A stretch of DNA of 49,866 bases from Fidelibacterota bacterium (GTDB lineage: Bacteria; Fidelibacterota; Marinisomatia; Marinisomatales; SCKK01). How positions within the stretch are numbered: the first letter of the stretch is position 1; each line of letters starts with the position of its first letter. Below the pieces are notes generated by a model. That model made no database searches, had not been told where the DNA came from, and was given only the letters and a program-made list of their open reading frames with translations. Location of the stretch: positions 1-49,866 of the forward strand of contig SCKK01000024.1 of assembly GCA_004124475.1 (NCBI GenBank), given 5' to 3'. Position numbers and translations under genes: made by a program. Shown here one piece after another: positions 1 to 8,260 of the stretch.

Positions 1-128
1 AGAAAGGAATGTATGACCAATCAACGCAGATTGCGTAAATTGTATTGGTCAAGTAAAAATCAAATAACCGAAAGTGGCTTGTAGCGAATTAAATTCTGTT
101 TCGCGACATCGATTAAAAATTTCGCCGA
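1..128. repeat. 128-bp inverted terminal repeat, left copy (probable IS end)
   Basis: Bases 1-128 are the exact reverse complement of 49739-49866. The match stops at base 129. Inside lies a strong stem: TGACCAAT pairs with ATTGGTCA, with an inner ACGCA/TGCGT hairpin (about 15-52). The repeat begins exactly where the DUF454 reading frame loses family resemblance, so it looks like the end of a mobile element inserted in that gene. Only one end of the element is visible and no transposase is seen, so the family is not assigned. The contig breaking inside the repeat is what an assembler does at a multicopy element. Confidence 0.75.
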
Positions 129-272
129 GTTATAGAGTCTCTTAGAGCTTCGGATATATAATGCTGCAGCAAGTAAGAGAAAAGGTGTGGTTGGCAAAAG
201 GGGAAGAAACACTCCAAGAGCTCCAAGTCCTACAAATATGGTTCCCGCCATAGTCAGCAACCATCTTCGCAA
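60..272 (-). pseudogene. DUF454 (YbaN-like) membrane protein, 3' end replaced by terminal repeat
   Basis: The frame reads 70 residues. Residues 1-48 match the N-terminus of the small DUF454/YbaN inner-membrane family: MRRWLL start, a glycine-rich first helix, then [17 protein letters not shown], and a residue pair near SKRLYN. Family members are usually about 115-125 residues. After RLYN (codon ending at base 129) the sequence becomes unrelated and stops at 60. That switch falls exactly on the border of the terminal repeat, so the last 22 residues are translated from the element. Function of DUF454 is poorly known. I infer the gene was inactivated by the insertion. It sits downstream of hemL on the same strand, with about 130 bases between. 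Confidence 0.65.
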
Positions 273-405
273 ATTAGTTTAAATGTTTAAAGCCTTTTTT
301 ACAAATAAAACAATCAATTTTTATTTATTTGCCAATCATAACACATCCTTAACTCGCTTTAGAGACAGAGTCTTTATTATCCTATGTCCGGACATTTTGA
401 AATAA

Positions 406-1695
406 TTACTTTAAAACTTTTTCTAAAACGATATCAATACGATCAAGAGTTTCATCTATAACCCTGATGGTATGAGAAAGCGAGATGAACCCTGCTTCAT
501 ATTGACTGGGTGCAATATAAACCCCTCGTTCCAATAACCCATGAAAGTACTTTGTAAATTGGTGTATATTACATGTTTTCACGTCATCATAATTACGGAT
601 TGATCGGTCAGTGAAGAACAGAGAAAACATACTGCCTACTCTATGCGTGAATAACGGATAATCGTGTGCTTTTCTGATCGATTGCAGTCCTCTCTCCATC
701 TGTTCACCCAATTGTTCAAGCTGGTCATAACTTTCTGGTGAAAGATGATTCAATGTTTCAATCCCTGCGGTGACAGCCACCGGGTTTCCGCTTAGCGTCC
801 CGGCCTGGTAAATCGGACCCGAAGGTGAAACTTCCAACATATATTCTTTTTTGCCAGCATAGGCTCCGATAGGTAGTCCTCCTCCGATCACCTTACCAAA
901 CGTCAATAAATCCACATCGACCCCGAACAATTCATTCGCCCCACCACGCGCAATACGGAAACCCGTCATTACCTCATCAAATATCAACAAGGCGTCATTC
1001 CCCGTGCATATATCACGTAAATTCTGAAGGAAATTACCCTGAGGGGGGATACAGCCCACATTGCCATTTACTGGTTCAACAATGACACAAGCAATCTGAC
1101 CTTTAAATTGCTTAAACAGGTTTTCTACCCACTCAGTATCATTGAATGTCGCCAAGAGTGTATCCGCCGCTGTCCCTTTGGTTACACCCGGAGAGTTTGG
1201 TTCTCCCAATGTCAAAGCACCGGAACCGGCTGCAATCAAAAAACTATCTCCATGCCCATGATAGCATCCATCAAACTTGATGATTTTATCACGTCCTGTT
1301 ACCCCCCGCGCCACTCGGATTGCACTCATGGTCGCTTCGGTCCCACTATTTACCAGCCGAACCATTTCCGCCGAAGGGACACGTTCAATAATCATCTCCG
1401 CCAAGGTTATTTCCATTTCTGTCGGGGCACCGAAACTGGTACCGTTATCAATCACCCGTTTTAAGGCGTTGAGTACGTCAGGATGGGCATGCCCCAGGAT
1501 CAAGGGTCCCCAGCTACCTACATAATCTATGTATCGATTCCCGTCTGCATCAACAATATAAGGTCCCTCTCCTTTGACGATAAATGGTGGAGTTCCTCCG
1601 ACGCTTTTAAACGCGCGAACCGGGGAATTCACTCCCCCTGGAATACACGATTGTGCTCTTTCCAACAATAACCGACTCTTTGACAAATCAAACAT
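406..1695 (-). CDS. hemL: glutamate-1-semialdehyde 2,1-aminomutase
   Basis: 429 residues, normal length for HemL. The enzyme is a cytosolic PLP enzyme that isomerises glutamate-1-semialdehyde to 5-aminolevulinate, the second step of the C5 heme pathway. Visible signatures: GGVNSPVRAFK near residue 20, SGTEATM near 118, the nucleotide-side aspartate motif LLIFDEVMTGFR near 237, and the Schiff-base lysine in TFGKVIGGGLP (K268). An SD-like GGAGAG precedes the ATG. It is the last gene of the heme operon, 188 bases after hemB. That spacer holds a low-complexity repeat, so it may have been inserted secondarily or hemL may have extra regulation. With hemA (first enzyme gene of the operon) it supplies ALA from glutamyl-tRNA. 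There is no ALA synthase here. Confidence 0.96.
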   Translation of the reverse strand: MFDLSKSRLLLERAQSCIPGGVNSPVRAFKSVGGTPPFIVKGEGPYIVDADGNRYIDYVGSWGPLILGHAHPDVLNALKRVIDNGTSFGAPTEMEITLAEMIIERVPSAEMVRLVNSGTEATMSAIRVARGVTGRDKIIKFDGCYHGHGDSFLIAAGSGALTLGEPNSPGVTKGTAADTLLATFNDTEWVENLFKQFKGQIACVIVEPVNGNVGCIPPQGNFLQNLRDICTGNDALLIFDEVMTGFRIARGGANELFGVDVDLLTFGKVIGGGLPIGAYAGKKEYMLEVSPSGPIYQAGTLSGNPVAVTAGIETLNHLSPESYDQLEQLGEQMERGLQSIRKAHDYPLFTHRVGSMFSLFFTDRSIRNYDDVKTCNIHQFTKYFHGLLERGVYIAPSQYEAGFISLSHTIRVIDETLDRIDIVLEKVLK

Positions 1696-1744
1696 ACACG
1701 TACACTCTCCATGTTATTTAGTTATGTTTCTGCATCAGAATTTC

Positions 1745-1878
1745 TACATGGTAATTGGTTCTTGGGGTTTGGTTCTTGGTTCCAGGGTCTTGGATATTGG
1801 CTCTTGGTTAAGATAAATCATCGTTCTACCACTTACCACTCACCACTCTACCATTCACAAACCACTACACGCTCTACT
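1745..1878. repeat. degenerate low-complexity repeat in hemB-hemL spacer
   Basis: About 1752-1810 holds imperfect TTGGTTCTTGG-type units (GGTTCTTGG occurs twice, with related GGTCTTGG and GGCTCTTGG). About 1822-1878 holds imperfect CCACT(C/T)ACC units. The complement of the first block resembles 25600-25628, sharing CCAAGA(G/A)CCAATATCCAA. Comparable degenerate arrays flank the four-helix-bundle gene at 20.5 kb. No coding signal is seen. I take it to be a relic of the same repeat class. Confidence 0.5.
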
Positions 1879-1883
1879 ATGTT

Positions 1884-2876
1884 TTAATGTTGATCCTGAA
1901 GTATTTTGGCAGCTTCTTTCGCAAAATAGGTGATAATGATATCCGCACCAGCTCGCTTCATCGAGATCAGGGCTTCCATCATTACCTTATCACCATCAAT
2001 CCATCCATTTTGAGCAGCTGCTTTGATCATACTATACTCGCCACTCACGTTGTAACACGCAACAGGTAAATCAGTTAGGTCCCTTATTCGAGCAATAACA
2101 TCCAGATATGCGAGTGCCGGTTTTACCATGATGATATCCGCACCCTCTTCAATATCCAATTCCACTTCGACCAAAGCTTCACGGATATTAGCAACATCCA
2201 TCTGGTAGCTCTTGCGATCACCAAACCGCGGGGTAGACTCAGCCGCTTCCCGAAAAGGTCCATAAAAACTTGATGCATATTTTACGCTATAACTCATAAT
2301 AGGAATGTCCTGGAAATCGTGCTTATCCAATGCTTCACGAATGGCTCCCACCATACCATCTATCATACCTGAAGGTGCTACCATATCTACCCCAGCCTGA
2401 GCCTGACTGACGACTTGCTTCTGTAAATAGTAGAGCGTAGTATCATTGTGAACATCTCTCTGATGAATAACACCACAATGACCATGATTTGTATATTCAC
2501 ACATACAAACATCCGTAATGATAAAAAGCTCAGGGAAGTGTGATTTCAAAAATCGAATGGCTTGCTGAATGATTCCGTCATTACAAAAACTATCAGATCC
2601 AAACTCATCTTTTTCATCAGGAATACCAAATAAAATCACCCGTTCAATTCCCACCTTCAATAATCCTTCCACCTCCTCGCCTATCCTGTCTATAGAAAAC
2701 TGGTGAATATCCGGCATAGAATTTATTTCTTTTTTCACATTCTTGCCCGCTACAACAAATAACGGCATGATAAAGTCATCCTTTGTTAAATGAGTTTCTC
2801 TGATAAGACTTCGTATGTTTTCATGTTTCCTTAATCTTCGAGGACGAAACAAAAGATCTCTCCGTTCCAATCTCAT
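1884..2876 (-). CDS. hemB: porphobilinogen synthase (ALA dehydratase), zinc type
   Basis: 330 residues, usual length. Condenses two 5-aminolevulinates to porphobilinogen in the cytosol. Zinc-type metal ligands are visible as [14 protein letters not shown] (C124, C126, C134). The two active-site lysines fall in [15 protein letters not shown] (K199) and [12 protein letters not shown] (K252). These separate it from the magnesium-type enzymes, which lack the cysteines. It is followed by hemL and preceded by hemY, with an unusual 167-base gap that carries a possible miniature inverted-repeat element. Same strand as the other heme genes. Confidence 0.96.
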   Translation of the reverse strand: MRLERRDLLFRPRRLRKHENIRSLIRETHLTKDDFIMPLFVVAGKNVKKEINSMPDIHQFSIDRIGEEVEGLLKVGIERVILFGIPDEKDEFGSDSFCNDGIIQQAIRFLKSHFPELFIITDVCMCEYTNHGHCGVIHQRDVHNDTTLYYLQKQVVSQAQAGVDMVAPSGMIDGMVGAIREALDKHDFQDIPIMSYSVKYASSFYGPFREAAESTPRFGDRKSYQMDVANIREALVEVELDIEEGADIIMVKPALAYLDVIARIRDLTDLPVACYNVSGEYSMIKAAAQNGWIDGDKVMMEALISMKRAGADIIITYFAKEAAKILQDQH

Positions 2877-2914
2877 AAGACCTCCTACTTATTTGTTTAT
2901 AAGATCTTTACCTA

Positions 2915-3049
2915 ATTTGAGCGATTCTTATAACAACACATTGTTACACAGGAAGTTACAAAAACCAGGAAGGTTGTGTCGTTTTCTAACGCATTTACGT
3001 AAGACAAGTTGGTCCCGAACCTTCGGGATCCTACAGGAATCGCTCAAAT
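2915..3049. repeat. MITE-like element with 13-bp inverted ends between hemY and hemB
   Basis: ATTTGAGCGATTC at 2915-2927 is perfectly inverted at 3037-3049, giving a 135-bp unit. It contains an inner hairpin TCCCGAA/TTCGGGA at 3013-3028. The right arm overlaps the last codons of hemY (stop at 3044). No clear target-site duplication is seen and no protein is encoded. It could be a miniature transposable element or a structured processing or termination site within the operon transcript. Confidence 0.45.
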
Positions 3050-4423
3050 GTAGGAATTAATAATACGCTCGGATGTTTCATACGCATTCACAATGGTATC
3101 CGCTACAGAGATTCCATTCCGGTAATTCCCTGCGAAATACAATCCGGGGTACTGTTTCTCCAGGTCATTTAATTTTTCCTTAAAAGTTCCAAAACCCACA
3201 TCGTATTGAGGTATCGCCTGCTCCCAAAAGGTATGTTTGACAAAAGTAGGTTTGCTACGTACTCCTAACAGGGTCGACATATCTGCCAACGCCATATCAA
3301 TTAGCTCGGGTTCAGACTTTAAGGCATTTTCAGGTTGACGTGAACCACCGATGAAAATTGTTAATGTTACATGGTCCCTTGGAGCCCTGTTCGGGAAAAG
3401 TGTGGATGAAAAAAGAGCACCAAGGGTGTGAAAACCTTCAACTTTGGGAATTAGCATACCAAATCCGTTAAGAGGATGATCAACATCATCCCGTTTAAAT
3501 CCTAACACTAACACAGATACAGGTGGATGATAAATCTTTTGAAAAAATACAAAATCATCTTTTGATTGTTTGGACAATGTCATTTCTTTTAAACCAAAGG
3601 CTGTACCTGCATATACGATAGAATCAATAGTCGCAGTTTTCGTTGTATTATCCCCTTTTTTATAGCTTACCCGCCATCCCACTTTCATTGGTGTAACATC
3701 GTTTACAGTTGTGTCTTTTTGAATACTATCCCCAAGAGCCTTCTGAAAAGCTTCGGGTAATGTTTTTAACCCGTGAAGAAATGAAAACATGCGAGTACGT
3801 TGTTTGGGAGTTTCCCCATGTTTTTTCCGTTCCTTCGCACCAAATATTTGACCTTTTATCAAACTTCCATATTTCTGCTCAAGTTGATAAAGCTTTGGTA
3901 AAGCATGACGAACGCTAAGGTGATCAGGTTCTCCTCCGTACACACCAGCCACAAAGGGGTTGATGGCATAATCCAAAAACTCCTGCCCCAGTCGGCGTAC
4001 AACAAATTGCGAAAGCGACTCCTCATACTGATTGTCCCAAGCTTCAATAAACGGTTCCTTGAATATTCGCAGTTTAGCTACTCTACTAAATAAATTCGTT
4101 CTGAAGAATGACAATGGTGACAACGGCAGTGGAACCGGTTGTTGGTTTTTAACGATAAACCGAGTCTTTGCAGTATCATTTGCATATACTTTTTCACCAT
4201 CCAGTCCCAAATTTCTAACAATCTCAGATACCTTAGGCGAAGTTTCTAAAATGGTATTGGGACCGGTTTCCGCCAGATAACCATCCTCCTCAGTAGAAAA
4301 CATCACCCCTCCTACTCGCAAACTGGATTCAAAAAGAGTTACATCCAAACCTGCTTTTTTCAACAGGAATGCTGTGGTTAATCCAGCTATTCCACCACCG
4401 ATAATAACTACCGTCTTGCTCAT
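3044..4423 (-). CDS. hemY: oxygen-dependent protoporphyrinogen oxidase (HemY type)
   Basis: 459 residues, typical of the FAD-dependent HemY family (also called HemG in some annotations). It oxidises protoporphyrinogen IX to protoporphyrin IX using oxygen, at or near the membrane. The N-terminal dinucleotide fold is clear: VVIIGGGIAGL (glycines 8-10 and 13), the acidic end of strand 2 at FESS, then a RVGG motif. The C-terminal FAD motif reads GLYFAGNYRNGISV near residue 431. Start ATG overlaps the hemH stop by 4 bases (ATGA). As no HemQ is seen and HemF/HemN are present, the classical protoporphyrin route is more likely than the coproporphyrin route. Some HemY proteins can act on coproporphyrinogen, so substrate choice is inference. 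Confidence 0.93.
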   Translation of the reverse strand: MSKTVVIIGGGIAGLTTAFLLKKAGLDVTLFESSLRVGGVMFSTEEDGYLAETGPNTILETSPKVSEIVRNLGLDGEKVYANDTAKTRFIVKNQQPVPLPLSPLSFFRTNLFSRVAKLRIFKEPFIEAWDNQYEESLSQFVVRRLGQEFLDYAINPFVAGVYGGEPDHLSVRHALPKLYQLEQKYGSLIKGQIFGAKERKKHGETPKQRTRMFSFLHGLKTLPEAFQKALGDSIQKDTTVNDVTPMKVGWRVSYKKGDNTTKTATIDSIVYAGTAFGLKEMTLSKQSKDDFVFFQKIYHPPVSVLVLGFKRDDVDHPLNGFGMLIPKVEGFHTLGALFSSTLFPNRAPRDHVTLTIFIGGSRQPENALKSEPELIDMALADMSTLLGVRSKPTFVKHTFWEQAIPQYDVGFGTFKEKLNDLEKQYPGLYFAGNYRNGISVADTIVNAYETSERIINSYI

Positions 4424-5373
4424 GAAACTGTTTCCAGAACTAGTTTCCTAAGGGCCCTAATAAATTCATCATCATCTTGAACGGTATCTACCCTTTCATA
4501 CTGAAGAATGCCTCTATCGATGGCGTAGTCTCGTTTTTGGATATCCAGTTCATATAAGGTCTCCACATGCTCCGATACGAAGCTAATAGGGAAAACCAGT
4601 ATATGTCGCATATCTTTTTCGACCAAATCATTAACAGCTGATTCAAACGAGGGAGACAGCCACTTGATAGGACCTATTTTACTTTGATAGCAAAGGGAAT
4701 AAGTGTAGTCTCGACCGATTCGATCCATGATGAGTTCCATATTGTCTGTCACTTCTTTTTCATAGGGATCGCCAGCAAGAATGCGTTTAACTGGGAGAGA
4801 ATGGGCTGAAAATAAAATATGAGGCTTAATGTCGAAACGCTCTAAGACTGATTGAATTTTTTTTACGCAAGTTTTGAGATATCCCTCTTCTTGATAGAAA
4901 CGCTCTATGATGCGTGGTTCTGGTAAACCATCGGCTTGCCGCCTCCACTCATTGATGAGGGAGAGCGTTGTCGTCGTGGAATAGTGAGGGAAAAGAGGGA
5001 GTAGAGTAATGACATCATAATGGCCTAATCGGACATCTTCCACAACTTCGGAAATAAATGGGTGCCAATAGCGCTGAGCTACTAGGACTGTAAAGTCTCC
5101 ATGCGGTTGAAGAAATGCTTGGAGTTTGTCAGCTTGCATTAGGGTATTGGCATGAATTGGGGAACCATTTCCGATGGGTGCATAATATGACCGAGATTTT
5201 GGCGCTCGAAGTGTTGCAATTAGTGATGAAAAAATGTTCTGTCCAATCCTGCCAAAAGGGAATTTAAAAATGTCAGGATCCTGAAATAGTTGCTTGAGAA
5301 ATGGGCGAACCTCATCAAGGTTGGACGGTCCTCCCAAATTAACAATTACAACAGCATGTCTTTTACCATTCAT
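4420..5373 (-). CDS. hemH: ferrochelatase
   Basis: 317 residues, usual bacterial length. Inserts Fe2+ into protoporphyrin IX, the last step of heme synthesis. Visible hallmarks: AVVIVNLGGPSNLDEV at the N-terminus, the metal-binding histidine in LFSAHSLPVK (H191), and the acidic active-site segment FVSEHVETLYELD (E268, E271). Start overlaps the hemN stop by 4 bases, and its stop overlaps the hemY start by 4 bases, so the three genes are translationally coupled. No cysteine cluster for a C-terminal iron-sulfur centre is seen. Confidence 0.95.
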   Translation of the reverse strand: MNGKRHAVVIVNLGGPSNLDEVRPFLKQLFQDPDIFKFPFGRIGQNIFSSLIATLRAPKSRSYYAPIGNGSPIHANTLMQADKLQAFLQPHGDFTVLVAQRYWHPFISEVVEDVRLGHYDVITLLPLFPHYSTTTTLSLINEWRRQADGLPEPRIIERFYQEEGYLKTCVKKIQSVLERFDIKPHILFSAHSLPVKRILAGDPYEKEVTDNMELIMDRIGRDYTYSLCYQSKIGPIKWLSPSFESAVNDLVEKDMRHILVFPISFVSEHVETLYELDIQKRDYAIDRGILQYERVDTVQDDDEFIRALRKLVLETVS

Positions 5374-6734
5374 ACTGTTTTGGAATACCGTGTTTGTGAC
5401 TTATCCAAATATGCATCAAATGTCATGGAGATATTTCGAACGAACAAACGTCCCTCTTCTGTTATCGTTATTTTATCTTGACTTCGCACCAGTAAACCAT
5501 CGGTTTCAAATTCATCCAATTTTGTCAAATCACTTTTGAAATAGCTGCGAAAATCAATCCCCAATTGGCTTGACATTACGTTGTAATCGAGTTCCATATC
5601 ACACATTAATCGCATTATCACATTTCTACGTGTTATATCATCCTCTGACATTATAAATCCCTTTTCAATAGGTAAAACGCCCTTCTCAATTCGGTTATAA
5701 TAAGTAGGAAGGTCTTTAAAATTTTGAGCATAAATAAAATCCAATTGACTAATAGACGACATGCCCATGGCATAGATATCCACACCGGATTTTGTACTAT
5801 AGCCCTGAAAATTCCTCTGCAAACTTTTTTCCTGTTGTGCGATCGCCAATTCGTCATTTTCTTTGGCGAAGTGGTCCATCCCAATATACACATAACCAGA
5901 CGAAGTCAAGGTTTCAATTACTATCTTCAGTATATCCAATTTTTCCCCCGGAGAAGGCAGTTCACTTTCTTTAATCAGCTTCTGATGTGGCTTCATCCAC
6001 GGAACATGAGCATAATTAAATATGGCAAGACGGTCTGGATTTATTTCTAAAATATCTTGAAGAGTCTTTTCGAAGGAACGGGGAGTTTGTAAAGGTAGAC
6101 CATAGATTAAATCAAGATTGAGAGATTGAAATCCTGCTTCACGTATCCAATCTACCACTTCCTTTACCATTTCTTTTGAATGGATGCGATTCACAGCTTT
6201 CTGAACAGCAGGCTTGAAATCTTGAACCCCCATTGAAGCACGGTTAAATCCCATTTCTCGTAAGGCATTGATATGCTCCTTGGTTATCTCCCTGGGATCC
6301 ATTTCACAACCAAGTTCTGAATCATGTGCAAAGGTAAATGATCGGTGAATTTTTTCCCCTAAACCAAGTATTTGATCGGGAGATAAATAGGTTGGAGTTC
6401 CACCACCAAAATGCAACTGCACCACTTTCCGATTGGGGTGAAGCCGTTTTTTAATCAGGTCTATTTCCGTAAAGAGATAATCTAAATATTCCACAGTTCT
6501 ATCTTGTCGCTTGGTAATTACAACTGTGCAACCACAGAACCAGCATAAGGAAGGGCAAAAAGGGAGATGGAAATAAAGGGACAGATCCCGATTATTAACT
6601 TGATTATTCAATCGAATCTGTTCTTCCCATTCGTTGATTCCTACGGATTCACTAAAATGTGGAACGGTGGGATAACTGGTGTACCGCGGACCTGGTTTAT
6701 TATATTTTTTGATTAAATTGAGATCAACTTGCAT
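5370..6734 (-). CDS. hemN: oxygen-independent coproporphyrinogen III dehydrogenase (radical SAM)
   Basis: 454 residues, the length of true HemN rather than the shorter HemW. Converts coproporphyrinogen III to protoporphyrinogen IX without oxygen. The radical-SAM cluster reads FCPSLCWFCGC, with C60, C64 and C67 as the CxxxCxxC ligands and C69 as the extra cysteine typical of HemN. YFHLPFC precedes it, and the SAM-binding GGGTPTYL motif follows near residue 115. The N-terminal GPRYTSYPTVPHF segment is also HemN-specific. Start lies 19 bases after hemF, and the stop overlaps hemH by 4 bases. Co-presence with the oxygen-dependent HemF suggests life at varying oxygen. Confidence 0.95.
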   Translation of the reverse strand: MQVDLNLIKKYNKPGPRYTSYPTVPHFSESVGINEWEEQIRLNNQVNNRDLSLYFHLPFCPSLCWFCGCTVVITKRQDRTVEYLDYLFTEIDLIKKRLHPNRKVVQLHFGGGTPTYLSPDQILGLGEKIHRSFTFAHDSELGCEMDPREITKEHINALREMGFNRASMGVQDFKPAVQKAVNRIHSKEMVKEVVDWIREAGFQSLNLDLIYGLPLQTPRSFEKTLQDILEINPDRLAIFNYAHVPWMKPHQKLIKESELPSPGEKLDILKIVIETLTSSGYVYIGMDHFAKENDELAIAQQEKSLQRNFQGYSTKSGVDIYAMGMSSISQLDFIYAQNFKDLPTYYNRIEKGVLPIEKGFIMSEDDITRRNVIMRLMCDMELDYNVMSSQLGIDFRSYFKSDLTKLDEFETDGLLVRSQDKITITEEGRLFVRNISMTFDAYLDKSQTRYSKTV

Positions 6735-6753
6735 TTCCAGGGGCCTCTGAGAT

Positions 6754-7653
6754 TCATCCTGAGGTTTTCTGCTCAGCCCAATTACGGGGGGTCAGTATCT
6801 CAAAAAGCCGGGCTTCCTGACTTCCGGGGTCGGGTGTGAAGTTATATGGCCATGCCGCCAGAGGTGGAAGTGAGATAAGAACGGTTTCCGTACGACCCCC
6901 CGTTTCCAGACCGAACACCGTGCCTCTATCGTAGATCAGATTGAATTCTACGTACCGCCCTCTCCGGAGGAACTGAAACTCACGGTGCTCCCGGGAATAG
7001 TGCATCTTGTTCCGCTTCTCAAGAATGGGTACGTAAGCCTTAGGAAAGGTGCGTGCCACCTCGCAGGTAAAGGCAAATACCTGTTCAAGATTTTCTGTCA
7101 GGTAATCGAAAAATATGCCTCCTACGCCCCGGGGTTCATTCCTGTGCTTGATGAAAAAGTACTCATCACACCATTTCTTAAACTTGGGATAATATTGTGC
7201 ATTATGCTTATCGCAAGTTTCTTTTAACGTTTTGTGAAATTGAATGATATCTTCTTCAAACGGATAATAGGGGGTTAAATCAATGCCGCCGCCGAACCAA
7301 CGTTTTTTGCCGTGTTCTAGGTATCTCACATTCATATGCACCGTAGGAACAAATGGATTCTTTGGATGAAGCACCAACGAGACACCTGTGGCAAAAAACT
7401 GACGGTCATTCCCACCTTCTAAACGCCCTGCTATTTTCTCAGAAAGCTCTCCTCCTTCCACACTTGAGAAATTAACCCCTCCCTTTTCAATAATATCTCC
7501 TTCTAACACACGCGTAATTCCCCCGCCCGATCCAGCATGGTAATCCCATACATCCTCTTGAAAGGATTGACCAGTCACCTCTACTAAAGCATTACAAATC
7601 TCGTCTTGGATCAATTTGAAAGAATCAATGACCTTTTGTTGCAGGGTTAACAT
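6754..7653 (-). CDS. hemF: oxygen-dependent coproporphyrinogen III oxidase
   Basis: 299 residues, usual length. Aerobic counterpart of HemN for the same decarboxylation. Family signatures are visible: NPFVPTVHMNVRYLE, WFGGGIDLTPYYP, RGVGGIFFDYL, LRRGRYVEFNLIYDRGT and the C-terminal PPLAAWPYNFTPDPGS. The frame stays open 38 codons upstream to a stop shared with the toxin-antitoxin relic, but the family N-terminus fits the ATG at 7653. The upstream relic separates it from hemE by about 600 bases, so it may have its own promoter. Confidence 0.95.
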   Translation of the reverse strand: MLTLQQKVIDSFKLIQDEICNALVEVTGQSFQEDVWDYHAGSGGGITRVLEGDIIEKGGVNFSSVEGGELSEKIAGRLEGGNDRQFFATGVSLVLHPKNPFVPTVHMNVRYLEHGKKRWFGGGIDLTPYYPFEEDIIQFHKTLKETCDKHNAQYYPKFKKWCDEYFFIKHRNEPRGVGGIFFDYLTENLEQVFAFTCEVARTFPKAYVPILEKRNKMHYSREHREFQFLRRGRYVEFNLIYDRGTVFGLETGGRTETVLISLPPLAAWPYNFTPDPGSQEARLFEILTPRNWAEQKTSG

Positions 7654-7761
7654 GTGTTCTTTACTGTGTTCAGTCGGCTTCAGTGGAGTCAGACGACCCT
7701 TCCCTTCTGCAATATTAATCTCCGCATTGCCATCCTCACAATGTTCCTGAGCCCACTTGAT

Positions 7762-8233
7762 TTAACCTTGAAGTAAAGAGATAACAGTTTTTTCCCAATC
7801 TTGTTGAGATACGTGGGCAGTGGTCCCATAATCACCAACGCTACGCAACTCAAAAAGCCAGTTCAAATTCTTACCATATTCCTTTTCTAATTTTCCTGTT
7901 TTGACGAACCGATGATATATGGAGGCAACAATACTAGTTTCTTGTGAAACTCCAATTCTTCGTGCAGTAACAATGGCAGCAGCAGCATGAAAACTGGTTA
8001 ATAAGCACGTGAAGCAACAAAATCATAGTATTCACCCGAAGACGAATCTTTTGCCGAAGTTCCCGAAGATAGTCAAACGGTTTACTTAACAGAACCAGTA
8101 AATCGACGTCACTCATTGAGTTTGTTTGGTTGCGTGCCATAGACTCATATAAAATCAAACCTTTAAACTGAAAACCGTAATGCCAATCAAGAACATCTTT
8201 ACATCTTTGTGCTATTTCATTTGCTTTTACCAC
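7762..8233 (-). pseudogene. collapsed MNT nucleotidyltransferase/HEPN toxin-antitoxin pair
   Basis: From 8233 the frame reads a short nucleotidyltransferase N-terminus: LILYESMARN, then SDVDLLVLLSKPFDYLREL, with the DxD pair intact and the usual GS motif altered. Near 8035 it runs directly into the middle of a HEPN domain (YYDFVASRAY), as if the NTase tail and HEPN head were deleted together. An in-frame stop and a frameshift follow near 8005. The HEPN frame then continues as AAAAIVTARRIG ... FELRSVGDYG ... ISLLQG, ending at 7762. The pair belongs to the widespread MNT-HEPN type in which the NTase neutralises the HEPN RNase. It is inactive here and sits between hemE and hemF. Confidence 0.75.
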
Positions 8234-8260
8234 CAGGACCTCCTGATTATTCTACTGATT

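Noticed and set aside
1108-1816. Plus-strand frames across hemL
   Set aside because: They lie antisense to a well-conserved enzyme and show no codon or family support.
3044-5373. Coproporphyrin-dependent heme pathway
   Set aside because: No HemQ is present, while HemF and HemN both are, so the protoporphyrin route is the better reading.
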